This document shows positions 14,466 to 21,631 of a stretch of DNA of 22,720 nucleotides, in pieces. Position numbers and translations under genes: made by a program. The stretch lies in the NCBI GenBank assembly GCA_035267045.1, contig DATFMH010000099.1, forward strand, positions 1-22,720, given 5' to 3'. Position 1 is the stretch's first letter; each line of letters starts with the position of its first letter. The notes under the pieces are model-generated. The model searched no databases and was not told the DNA's origin. It saw only the letters and a program-made list of their open reading frames with translations. This DNA comes from DATFMH01 sp035267045. Its GTDB lineage: Bacteria > Bacteroidota > Rhodothermia > Balneolales > DATFMH01.

Positions 14466-15656
14466 TCAAATAATATTCAACTCTTTACCTACTTCTACGA
14501 AAGCATTTATGGCTTTATCCAGGTGTTCTTTTTCATGAACAGCTGAGAGTTGAACACGTATGCGGGCTTTGCCTTTTGGTACAACCGGGTAATAAAAACC
14601 GATCACATAGATACCGCGTTCCAGCATTTTTTCAGCCATATCCTGCGAGAGTTTCGCATCATATAACATGATGGGAACAATAGGATGTACACCCGGAACA
14701 ATATCAAATCCGGCATCTGTCATCTGTTCCCGGAAATATTTTGTATTATTTTCAAGTTTATCACGTAATTCCGTACTTTCGGAGAGTAATTCAAGAGCTG
14801 CCAGGTTACCTCCAACAACAGCAGGAGCCAATGTATTTGAGAATAAATATGGCCGGGAACGTTGCCGCAGCATCTCAATGATTTCTTTACGCCCGGAAGT
14901 AAATCCGCCGGATGCTCCCCCCAAAGCCTTACCGAAAGTTCCGGTAATAATATCAACTTTTCCCATTACGTTGCGATGTTCGATGGCGCCGCGTCCGGTT
15001 TTGCCAAGAAAACCGGTACAGTGGCTCTCGTCAGTCATCACCAGGGCGTCGTATTTATCCGCCAGTTCAACGATTTTATCCAACCGGGCAATGATACCGT
15101 CCATCGAAAAGGCTCCATCGGTACAAATAATTTTATGACGTGCTTTTTTATCGGCGATCCGGAGCTGCTCCTCCAGGTCGTCCATGTCGTTATTCTTAAA
15201 CCGGTAGCGTTGCGCTTTACAAAGCCGTACACCATCTATAATAGAGGCATGATTCAATTCATCCGAAATAATAGCATCTTCGGGTCCGAGGAGTGGCTCA
15301 AAAACTCCCCCGTTAGCATCGAAGCAAGCAGCATATAAAATCGTATCTTCCGTACCCAAAAATTCTGAAACTTTACGTTCAAGTTCTTTATGGATATCCT
15401 GAGTACCGCAGATAAAACGAACAGATGCCATTCCATAACCGTGCTCATCGAGTGTTTTGTGTGCTGCTTCAATAATTTTTGGATGATCGGCCAGCCCCAG
15501 GTAATTATTGGCGCAAAAATTGATGACTTCACTGCCATCCTGTAACGTAATAATCGCTTTCTGGGGTGATGTAATGATACGTTCGTTTTTGTATAAACCC
15601 GCTTCTTTAATATCGTTTATCTCTTTCTGAAGGTATTTTTTCATTTCACCAAACAT
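14466..15656 (-). CDS. kbl: Glycine C-acetyltransferase (2-amino-3-ketobutyrate CoA ligase)
   Basis: A 396-residue PLP-dependent alpha-oxoamine synthase. FCANNYLGLADHPKIIEAAH near residue 47, GMASVRFICGTQDIHKELE near 75, TDGAFSMDGIIA near 180, DESHCTGFLGKTGRG near 208 and TGTFGKALGGASGG near 240 (with the PLP-binding Lys) follow the Kbl pattern closely. It cleaves 2-amino-3-oxobutyrate with CoA to glycine and acetyl-CoA. The partner enzyme, threonine dehydrogenase, is encoded divergently 203 bases away. Length matches the family (395-400). AAAGG lies 10 bases before the ATG. Other alpha-oxoamine synthases (BioF, SPT, HemA) are less likely because the MASVRFICGTQ segment is Kbl-specific. Confidence 0.95.
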   Translation of the reverse strand: MFGEMKKYLQKEINDIKEAGLYKNERIITSPQKAIITLQDGSEVINFCANNYLGLADHPKIIEAAHKTLDEHGYGMASVRFICGTQDIHKELERKVSEFLGTEDTILYAACFDANGGVFEPLLGPEDAIISDELNHASIIDGVRLCKAQRYRFKNNDMDDLEEQLRIADKKARHKIICTDGAFSMDGIIARLDKIVELADKYDALVMTDESHCTGFLGKTGRGAIEHRNVMGKVDIITGTFGKALGGASGGFTSGRKEIIEMLRQRSRPYLFSNTLAPAVVGGNLAALELLSESTELRDKLENNTKYFREQMTDAGFDIVPGVHPIVPIMLYDAKLSQDMAEKMLERGIYVIGFYYPVVPKGKARIRVQLSAVHEKEHLDKAINAFVEVGKELNII

Positions 15657-15859
15657 ATATGATAACCTTTATATTTATAGGTCCGTTTTTTCTTGAAATA
15701 TCAATGATAAGCTAATAAAAAAAGACAACTTTATTAATGATTTCTTTCCGGTTCATAAAAGAGAAAGTGTAACCGTCAGATGATTTTGCTAAATAAAAAG
15801 GGCAAAAAGTAATATCTTTAATGAATGTATGATTTAAGATTCTTAAACAGGATACAAGG

Positions 15860-16828
15860 ATGAATGAAAAAGAAAAAGTATTAGTTACAGGGGCTTGTGG
15901 TCAAATTGGATCGACCCTGACCCGGGAATTGCGAAAAATTTATGGAGAGAATAATGTGATAGCTACGGATATCACAACACCTGATGATGAGAGAGTACAT
16001 AGTGGACCGTTCGAACATCTTGACGTTCTTGATAAACAACATTTGGATGAAATCATTGGCAGTTATCAGGTCACACATATCTATCATCTTGCTGCGATGC
16101 TATCTGCCCGGGGTGAGGAGAAACCGCTATTAGCCTGGAAGCTCAATATGGATGGATTACTTAACATATTGGAAATTGCCAGGGAACGGAAATTGGGACG
16201 TATATTTTGGCCGAGCTCTATTGCCGTGTTCGGCGACCATTCCCCAAAACAAAATACACCTCAGCGAACTATTATGGATCCGAATACGGTTTATGGGATC
16301 AGCAAAATTGCGGGCGAAGGCTGGTGTGATTATTATCATAAAAAATACGGTGTGGATGTCAGGAGTGTCCGTTATCCCGGTCTAATTGGTTATGATGCCC
16401 TGCCCGGTGGTGGAACGACCGATTATGCTGTCGATATTTATCACAAGGCACTTGAAGGGGAGACCTATTCCTGTTTCCTTTCCGCGGATACTTTTTTACC
16501 GATGATGTATATGCCGGATGCCATACGCGCAGTCATCGAGTTGATGCATGCTAAAGCCTCCGATGTTAAGATCAGGACCAGTTATAATATCTCTGGAATG
16601 TCTTTTTCACCCAGCCAGCTGGCAAAGGAGATTAAAAAGCTTATTCCGGAATTTACCATCCGGTACAATCCGGATAACCGTCAGGCGATAGCCGATTCCT
16701 GGCCGGCCAGTATCGATGATTCTGAAGCACGCAATGATTGGGGCTGGAAACCTGGTTATGATATTGCAGAAATGACTGCTGATATGCTCAAGCATCTAAA
16801 AATCCTGAAAAAGGAACATGCTTCTTAA
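15860..16828 (+). CDS. tdh: L-threonine 3-dehydrogenase, SDR (epimerase-like) type
   Basis: A 322-residue extended short-chain dehydrogenase. VLVTGACGQIGSTLTREL near residue 7 is the NAD-binding glycine motif. HLAAMLSARGEEKP near 76 and FWPSSIAVFG near 115 follow. YGISKIAGEGWC near 143 carries the catalytic YxxxK. VRYPGLIGYDALPGGGTTDYA is diagnostic of the epimerase-like threonine dehydrogenases found in FCB bacteria and animals. It oxidises L-threonine to 2-amino-3-oxobutyrate, the substrate of the Kbl enzyme encoded divergently. The AGGA sequence 7 bases before ATG serves as ribosome site. This family is unrelated to the zinc-dependent Tdh of E. coli, so the symbol denotes function only. 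Confidence 0.92.
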   Translation: MNEKEKVLVTGACGQIGSTLTRELRKIYGENNVIATDITTPDDERVHSGPFEHLDVLDKQHLDEIIGSYQVTHIYHLAAMLSARGEEKPLLAWKLNMDGLLNILEIARERKLGRIFWPSSIAVFGDHSPKQNTPQRTIMDPNTVYGISKIAGEGWCDYYHKKYGVDVRSVRYPGLIGYDALPGGGTTDYAVDIYHKALEGETYSCFLSADTFLPMMYMPDAIRAVIELMHAKASDVKIRTSYNISGMSFSPSQLAKEIKKLIPEFTIRYNPDNRQAIADSWPASIDDSEARNDWGWKPGYDIAEMTADMLKHLKILKKEHAS

Positions 16829-16858
16829 TGTTTTGGAAGGGCTTTTTTGGTAAATATT

Positions 16859-16900
16859 AAAGAACAAAGAACAAAGAACAAAGAACAAAGAACAAAGAGC
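16859..16900. repeat. Heptamer tandem repeat (AAAGAAC)
   Basis: Five exact copies of AAAGAAC (16859-16893) and a sixth altered copy AAAGAGC (16894-16900). It starts 31 bases after the threonine dehydrogenase stop codon, in non-coding DNA. Such a repeat can vary in copy number by slippage. An apparent frame through it (EQRTKNKEQRTK) is a consequence of the repeat, not a gene. Confidence 0.9.
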
Positions 16901-16982
16901 ATTGGCATGGGGCACGGGCATGGAGGTTGGCTGGAGAAAGACGCACAGCGCATGGGCAATGAGCACGGATTGGGCGCACGGT

Positions 16983-17048
16983 GTGCCGTTAGGTACCCCA
17001 TATCGGTAGCAAAAAATTGTCCGCCAAACCGACTGTGCCGTCAGGTAC
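16983..17048. repeat. Two copies of a 14-bp hairpin repeat, 52-nt period
   Basis: GTGCCGTTAGGTAC (16983-16996) and GTGCCGTCAGGTAC (17035-17048) differ at one position. Each can fold as GTGCC/GGTAC around a four-base loop (one G-T pair). The spacer contains CCATATCGGTAGC. The GC-rich style differs from nearby intergenic DNA and looks like a dispersed intergenic repeat unit. I recall similar GTGCCGTTAGGTRC-type repeats in other FCB genomes but cannot verify it here. With the heptamer repeat this accounts for most of the 308-base gap 16829-17135. Confidence 0.6.
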
Positions 17049-17135
17049 GGAAGATGAAAAAGCCGAAATAAAAACCAGGCACCTAAAAACCGGCATCTCA
17101 ACCTTATAAGATTTCATTGGATCAATCTGAAAACA

Positions 17136-18212
17136 TTATTCATTATCACGGACGACAGGAATAACACTGGCGTTATAATATTTCAATAAAATTTTACCCG
17201 TTCCATTGATGTATAATCCTGCGGGAGCCGGTGCCCTCAGATCAATATGAGTGTGGGTAACCTCTTTCCCATTCAAATGGCCAAGATGGTGACGGCCGGC
17301 AATATCCAGTGCTAAGGTAATCCAGCTGTAAGCTTTGACTTTTTTCATTTTCATGACATTGAGTTTCCCGTCCTCCATGCGTCCCTGTAATACTTTCCCG
17401 TTTTTGAGAGCCAGGAAATCATAGTTCTCGGAATCTTCGACGTGATCAACGAGGGCTATTTCACCTTTAAAATTTTCCATTTTGAAACGGGCATTGGTCT
17501 GGAGGATATTCATATTGTGAGGGAAGACAAACAATGCAGGTTTCCCGGACGCATTCAATTCAAGTAGTGATTGACCATGTTCATTCCTAATAACTTTGGG
17601 GTTAAGATAAGATGAAGAGCCTATCACCCACTTGAAATCATTTTTTAGTACCTGGTCGGCATCGGGACCGGTAACCCAGCTCCAGCCTCCTTTGGAATCC
17701 ATTGTAGGGGTGTGGCCGTTTACAACGGATGGAATTGAGGCATCTCTTTGTGCCTGAACGGCGGGAGTTCCAAGGCCATATTTATAGACCAGCTCAGCTC
17801 CGTGATCACCCGTCTTGTAAAGCAAGAAAACACCGACCAATCCGAGCGAGAATACTCCATATTTGAAATAATTTTTATCATGTTCTCCCTCCCAGAAAAA
17901 ATATAACCGGACCACGGTAAAAATACTAAAAAACCAAACCGTATCATGTGCCCAGTCAGAGTGGACACTTACGGCATGTTTGGCTGCTAAAGGTATGTTT
18001 AATCCGTCTGCGGCATCAGAACCGGTTAATAATGCAAGAATGGCCGTACCGGAACCAATTACATATAAGATCAACGCTGCCGTACTTAACCAGTGATGAT
18101 CTTTGAAGATGAGAGCCAGGAAATCGAAAATAACAGCAAAAATGAGTAGTGCTATGGGAAAATGAACAACCAGGGGATGTATATTCGGAGCCCATTCCGG
18201 AATAAGGTGCAT
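17136..18212 (-). CDS. DUF2231 membrane protein with C-terminal soluble domain
   Basis: A 358-residue protein. The N-terminal ~140 residues hold NIHPLVVHFPIALLIFAVIF, the DUF2231 signature with conserved His, and four membrane segments (about 11-33, 42-62, 90-108 and 118-136). LLTGSDAADG near 60 and KHAVSVHSDWAHDT near 77 give further conserved His residues. From about 140 onward a soluble domain follows (WSWVTGPDADQVLKNDFKW, KGEIALVDHVEDSENYDFLAL, SWITLALDIAGRHHLGHLNG). Its strand-rich pattern recalls concanavalin/DUF1080-type jelly rolls. DUF2231 proteins often sit near cytochromes and metal genes, as here. The function is unknown; a redox or heme-related role is speculative. No Shine-Dalgarno sequence precedes the ATG. 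Confidence 0.8.
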   Translation of the reverse strand: MHLIPEWAPNIHPLVVHFPIALLIFAVIFDFLALIFKDHHWLSTAALILYVIGSGTAILALLTGSDAADGLNIPLAAKHAVSVHSDWAHDTVWFFSIFTVVRLYFFWEGEHDKNYFKYGVFSLGLVGVFLLYKTGDHGAELVYKYGLGTPAVQAQRDASIPSVVNGHTPTMDSKGGWSWVTGPDADQVLKNDFKWVIGSSSYLNPKVIRNEHGQSLLELNASGKPALFVFPHNMNILQTNARFKMENFKGEIALVDHVEDSENYDFLALKNGKVLQGRMEDGKLNVMKMKKVKAYSWITLALDIAGRHHLGHLNGKEVTHTHIDLRAPAPAGLYINGTGKILLKYYNASVIPVVRDNE

Positions 18213-18523
18213 AATAATATTGCTTGCTTTAAAATTTCAGGGTTAATTTTACCTGCCTAAGATCGAATATGTTAAATCGCTTCAAATAATTAAATTACAT
18301 AAAGAAACGAATTGTTTTAATAACATTCAGAAAACATAAATGTTGCCTTCATATGACCTTTGGATAAAACATATGGCCAAATCCGGCAAATAACGAAGAA
18401 ATCATGAAAAAAAAGGAATAGGAATGTTATCTTTAGGACAATAATAGAAGGTATATGAACTTAGAGACACTGTTTTTAAGTTATATTTATACTTAACGGT
18501 ATTTAAGATTTTAGTTTAGTCAT
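18213..18523. other. Divergent intergenic region between DUF2231 and HMA genes
   Basis: About 310 AT-rich bases presumably holding the promoters of both divergent genes. CATATG occurs twice (18349-18354 and 18369-18374), bracketing a short A/T-rich segment. I see no gene, no clear terminator and no convincing promoter boxes. Confidence 0.4.
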
Positions 18524-18739
18524 ATGCAAAAGAGAGTAATATTTGAAGTGTCTGGCATGAGTTGTGCGCACTGTGCGGATACTATTTATAAAAGCCTGGA
18601 TAAAAAGGGCGTTATCGGGAGAGAGGTTAGCTATCCTGAAAATAAAGCTGTGATTGATTTTGATCCCTCTCATACCAACGAGAAAAAATTAACCCGAATT
18701 ATTCACGTATATTACAAGAATCAATACATAGCGTTTTGA
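18524..18739 (+). CDS. Heavy-metal-associated (HMA) domain protein, MerP/CopZ-like, with element-derived C-terminus
   Basis: A 71-residue metallochaperone-type protein. VIFEVSGMSCAHCADTIYKSL carries the GMxCxxC metal site with Cys14 and Cys17 (motif read in two parts). The beta-alpha-beta-beta part is normal up to DFDPSHTNEKK. The remaining 16 residues (56-71, LTRIIHVYYKNQYIAF) are encoded inside the palindromic element at 18690-18924, so the last helix and strand differ from the usual ending of the fold. It lies about 250 bases before merA on the same strand and may pass Hg(II) or Cu(I). No signal peptide is present, so it is cytoplasmic, unlike periplasmic MerP. Confidence 0.85.
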   Translation: MQKRVIFEVSGMSCAHCADTIYKSLDKKGVIGREVSYPENKAVIDFDPSHTNEKKLTRIIHVYYKNQYIAF

Positions 18740-18768
18740 AAAACAATATTATTGTAAATAATAACGCA

Positions 18769-18786
18769 TTCCTCAAATTTGAGGAA
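18769..18786. repeat. Perfect 18-bp palindrome inside element copy 1
   Basis: TTCCTCAAATTTGAGGAA reads the same on both strands (9+9 bases, no loop). It lies 30 bases after the HMA stop codon. Flanking GCGTT (18731-18735) and AACGC (18764-18768) can form a further stem just upstream. It could act as a transcript 3' hairpin or as a protein site. Confidence 0.8.
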
Positions 18787-18824
18787 TCTAAAAAACGCTG
18801 CGAAATGTTGCCGTGCTCTGCGTT

Positions 18825-18882
18825 GAATTTAAAAATGCTTAATCAAAGTACCATTGTATATTTCATGCGCATTTTTAAATTC
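18825..18882. repeat. 14-bp inverted repeat inside element copy 1
   Basis: GAATTTAAAAATGC (18825-18838) is matched exactly by GCATTTTTAAATTC (18869-18882) across a 30-base loop. Copy 2 of the element lacks this hairpin and is 59 bp shorter. It lies 106-163 bases upstream of merA, where it may affect merA expression. Confidence 0.75.
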
Positions 18883-18987
18883 GCCTTGATCACGACAATA
18901 TTTCTTGGTGAATAATCCGGGTTAGCTCGAATAATAAATTCAATTGGTGTTTACCGAGTAATCAGTGATAAAGATACAGAGAAAGAT

Positions 18988-20430
18988 ATGGCAGGTATAT
19001 TAAAAAAAACTTCACGTAAAAATGGTTCTGATAAGTATTCACTTTTAATTATTGGCGGTGGATCTGCGGCTTTTGCTGCCGCACTCAAGGCAAGCGAGAT
19101 GGGGGGTAAAGTCCTCATGGTGAATGATGGTCTGCCGATTGGAGGTACATGCGTGAATGTAGGTTGTATCCCTTCAAAAACGCTGATACGTGCCGGAGAA
19201 GCAAATTTCCATGCCTCACATATGCACTTTGAGGGGATTGAGGCTCAAAGCCAGGTTAGTGATTTTAAACGCGTCGTTCAGCAACAAAAAGAACTGGTTG
19301 CCGATATGCGTCAACATAAATATGTGGATGTGATAAGTGATGATCCGAATATTCATCTGATTCGTGGCCATGGCCGAATGATCTCTGATCATGTAGTAGA
19401 AGTAGACGGAAAGACCTACAAAGGAGACAATATCATGATTGCCACGGGAGCAGGACCTTTTGTCCCCGATATACCGGGGCTCCGGGAAATTGATTATCTG
19501 ACCAATGAAAGTGCATATGAATTGGATGATAAGCCTGATCATTTGGTAATTCTGGGAGGTCGATATGTTAGCCTCGAAAACGCCCAGTTGTTTCGGCGTT
19601 TAGGTGTTAAAGTAACTGTTTTACAGCGATCGGAACGCATCCTTCCCACAGAAGATCCGGATATCACAGAGGATCTGTCAAAATACCTGCAAGATGAGGG
19701 GATTACGATTGTAACCGGAGTCAAATTGGAAAGAGTCTACCCGGTTGGTGATGAAGTTGTATTAAAGATTACACATAACGGGGAAGAACAAATTATCAAA
19801 GGTTCACATATAATGGTGGCAACGGGACGGAAGGGAAACACGAATGCGTTAAATCTGGATCATGTGGGTATTCATACCAATGAACGTGGTTACATTCCGG
19901 TAGATGATACACTTCGTACCAATAAATCCAATATATTTGCGGTGGGAGATGTCACCGGTGAACAGCAGTTTGTTTATACTGCCGCTTACGAAGGAAATCT
20001 GGCTGCCGAAAATGCCATGACAAAAGGCAGGAAGGAAAAAGATTACCGCGTATTGCCGTGGGTTATTTTTACGGATCCGCAGTTGGCCGGAGTTGGAATG
20101 AATGAACGGGAAGCCAAAGAAGCCGGAATCGATTATGAAATTGCCAAACTATCACTTGGCCAGGTGCCCCGGGCCATGGCTGCCAGAGATACACGTGGAT
20201 TTATCAAATTATTGCGCAATAAGAAAGATGATAAACTGATAGGAGCCCGTATCCTTGCTCCGGAAGGCTCAGAATTATTGATGGAATTGTCATTGGCAAT
20301 GAGACATAATATCACCGTATCCGAACTGGCATCCGAATTGCATCCGTATCTTACATTATCCGAAGCCATAAAATTAACGGCGCTTACTTTTAAAAAAGAT
20401 GTAACAAGGCTAAGCTGCTGCGCGGTTTAA
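18988..20430 (+). CDS. merA: Mercuric reductase (MerA), without N-terminal HMA domain
   Basis: A 480-residue flavoprotein disulfide reductase. IIGGGSAAFAAALKASEMGG near residue 21 binds FAD. GGTCVNVGCIPSKTL at 52-66 holds the redox pair Cys55/Cys60. The NAD(P) domain has VILGGRYVSLENAQLFRRLG near 186, FAVGDVTGEQQFVYTAAYEG near 312 binds FAD, and VIFTDPQLAGVG lies in the dimer domain. The C-terminus RLSCCAV gives the Cys477-Cys478 pair that delivers Hg(II) to the active site and separates MerA from lipoamide dehydrogenase. It reduces Hg(II) to Hg(0) with NADPH in the cytoplasm. No NmerA domain is fused, but a separate HMA protein is encoded upstream. No merR or merT is present in the window. 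GAGAAAG precedes the ATG. Confidence 0.93.
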   Translation: MAGILKKTSRKNGSDKYSLLIIGGGSAAFAAALKASEMGGKVLMVNDGLPIGGTCVNVGCIPSKTLIRAGEANFHASHMHFEGIEAQSQVSDFKRVVQQQKELVADMRQHKYVDVISDDPNIHLIRGHGRMISDHVVEVDGKTYKGDNIMIATGAGPFVPDIPGLREIDYLTNESAYELDDKPDHLVILGGRYVSLENAQLFRRLGVKVTVLQRSERILPTEDPDITEDLSKYLQDEGITIVTGVKLERVYPVGDEVVLKITHNGEEQIIKGSHIMVATGRKGNTNALNLDHVGIHTNERGYIPVDDTLRTNKSNIFAVGDVTGEQQFVYTAAYEGNLAAENAMTKGRKEKDYRVLPWVIFTDPQLAGVGMNEREAKEAGIDYEIAKLSLGQVPRAMAARDTRGFIKLLRNKKDDKLIGARILAPEGSELLMELSLAMRHNITVSELASELHPYLTLSEAIKLTALTFKKDVTRLSCCAV

Positions 20431-20444
20431 ACAATGATCCATTA

Positions 20445-21344
20445 TCAATTATCACTTATTCCAAGTTCTTTGGATGTCCAGTAACCGCTATGATTAGCGA
20501 CTTGTTTGCGGACTTCTTCAACATCTTTAGCTGTTACTTCACCTGCATTGTTTTTGGGTAACGATCGCAGGTAAGTAATAATAGCGGCGATCTGTGCATC
20601 ACTGTAGGAACCTTCGAAAGAGGGCATCATACTGTTATAATGAGTCTTATTAATTTTGAGTGGGCCTTCAAGACCTTGAAGAACTATCTTAATCGGTATT
20701 TCTTTATTACCGGTTACTAAAGGAGAGCCGTTCAAAGGAGGAAAAACACCTGCCATTCCGGCACCGTTGCTTCCATGGCAGCTGGAACAAGTATTTTCGA
20801 ACAATCTCTTACCGTCGATAGCGGGTATTACTTTATCTCCGGATAAAGAAGCGGTAGTACTATCCGGCCCGGAACCGGGTTGCAAGCTATTCATCATACT
20901 TCCCATTTTGGCAAACATCGAAGCCATGGTTTTATTACCGGATTTGTTCATCATCTGTTGCATTCTACGAACATATGACAACATCTGTGCTCGCATTCCA
21001 CCCGAATTACCCATCATTCCACTTCGCATCATGCGTCCACCCATCATACCTCCGTTAGAACCCATCATTCCACTTCGATTATGTGTCATTCGTGTGTGGC
21101 GGGCTTGCATGGTAATCCATAAAGATTGCATCTGATGATATGTTTGACGGGCTTCTTCAGAAAAGTGGCTGCTGTTCTTTTGGAAAGAATCATCAATTTT
21201 ATCCATTTGCTGCTTGATGACAGAAAATGTTCCGGTATTACTTGCCGTATCTTGCCGGGCAGTATTATTTGATTGTCCGCAAGCACTTAATAATGGAAAT
21301 ATTCCCAAAAGAATAAATAATTGAATTTTGATAATCTTTTTCAT
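20445..21344 (-). CDS. Lipoprotein cytochrome c with Met-rich domain
   Basis: A 299-residue exported protein. The signal peptide ends in the lipobox LSAC (Cys22), so it is membrane-anchored by lipid. Residues 40-90 are helical. Residues 91-117 are rich in Met and Gly (GMMG, GGMM, GRMM repeats), followed by more Met-rich helices to about 152. The C-terminal class I cytochrome c domain has CSSCH at 186-190 and the axial Met in MMPSF at 239-243, with the usual closing helix DAQIAAIITYLRSLP. Met-rich segments can bind Cu(I) or Ag(I), so a copper-linked or periplasmic electron-transfer role is plausible but inferred. It is convergent with merA, 14 bases apart. Confidence 0.88.
   Translation of the reverse strand: MKKIIKIQLFILLGIFPLLSACGQSNNTARQDTASNTGTFSVIKQQMDKIDDSFQKNSSHFSEEARQTYHQMQSLWITMQARHTRMTHNRSGMMGSNGGMMGGRMMRSGMMGNSGGMRAQMLSYVRRMQQMMNKSGNKTMASMFAKMGSMMNSLQPGSGPDSTTASLSGDKVIPAIDGKRLFENTCSSCHGSNGAGMAGVFPPLNGSPLVTGNKEIPIKIVLQGLEGPLKINKTHYNSMMPSFEGSYSDAQIAAIITYLRSLPKNNAGEVTAKDVEEVRKQVANHSGYWTSKELGISDN
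21009..21077. repeat. 18-bp direct repeat within the cytochrome gene
   Basis: ACCCATCATTCCACTTCG occurs at 21009-21026 and again at 21060-21077, 51 bases apart (17 codons). It reflects an internal duplication of a unit RSGMMG..GGMM in the Met-rich part of the cytochrome gene, on the minus strand. Confidence 0.85.
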
Positions 21345-21394
21345 GACTCTTAATGTTAAGTATTAATGAAAAGGTGAGCTGTAGCGGCTTATTG

Positions 21395-21447
21395 TTATAT
21401 CTATTTTCTAATCCAGCAGGATAAACAGGATTAGAAAATAGATATAA
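21395..21447. repeat. Perfect 20-bp inverted repeat (hairpin)
   Basis: TTATATCTATTTTCTAATCC (21395-21414) is matched base for base by GGATTAGAAAATAGATATAA (21428-21447), with a 13-base loop. It lies 51 bases upstream of the cytochrome start codon, and its right arm shares three bases with the left end of element copy 2. No T-run follows on either strand at the stem base, so it is not a standard terminator. It may end the YHS transcript, act in the cytochrome leader, or be another small mobile repeat. Confidence 0.8.
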
Positions 21448-21620
21448 CCCGAATTATTCACGTAACCAATAAAAAGTAATTCATATCATATTGTAAATAA
21501 AGTAACTTATAAAAAATAAACTAATCATCGATTTTGAGGACACTAAAAAAAGCCGCGAAATTTCCCCCAAATCTTACGTGATTGATCACGATTAAATTTC
21601 TTGGTGAATAATCCGGGCTA
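21445..21620. mobile_element. MITE-like palindromic element, copy 2
   Basis: Its left end TAACCCGAATTATTCACGTA (21445-21464) equals copy 1 at all 20 bases. The right end GGTGAATAATCCGGGCTA (21603-21620) differs from copy 1 at one base. It is 176 bp long, has no coding frame of note, and contains CGTGATTGATCACG, a near-palindrome. Orientation is the same as copy 1, so merA and the cytochrome gene lie between direct repeats about 2.5 kb apart. It ends 12 bases before the YHS gene stop. Confidence 0.65.
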
Positions 21621-21631
21621 ATGATCGAAAA

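Larger units (their letters stand above)
18690..18924. mobile_element. MITE-like palindromic element, copy 1
   Basis: The left end TAACCCGAATTATTCACG (18690-18707) is the inverted match of the right end GGTGAATAATCCGGGTTA (18907-18924) at 16 of 18 positions. The 235-bp interior is packed with palindromes and has no transposase. A related copy in the same orientation lies at 21445-21620: the first 20 bases are identical, the last ~39 bases match at about 35, and internal blocks (GAGGA..CTAAAAAA.GC.GCGAAAT) also match. This fits a non-autonomous mobile element. It overlaps the end of the HMA gene and fills the gap before merA. No target-site duplication is obvious. Confidence 0.65.

Noticed and set aside
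14668..15338. Two long plus-strand frames (156 and 158 residues) opposite kbl
   Set aside because: They lie entirely antisense to a well-conserved gene and show no domain; they follow from its codon usage.
16859..16900. Possible CRISPR array
   Set aside because: The unit is only 7 bp with no spacers, and no cas genes are present.
16796..17101. Open frames on both strands through the heptamer repeat (EQRTKNKEQRTK on plus; LCSLFFVLCSLFF on minus)
   Set aside because: Their sequence comes from the 7-bp tandem repeat and palindromic repeats; the minus frame also runs into the threonine dehydrogenase gene. No protein family pattern is seen.
20767..21135. A 122-residue plus-strand frame opposite the cytochrome gene
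   Set aside because: Antisense to the Met-rich/heme coding region. Its Ile/Pro repeats mirror the ATG-GGN codons of the real gene.
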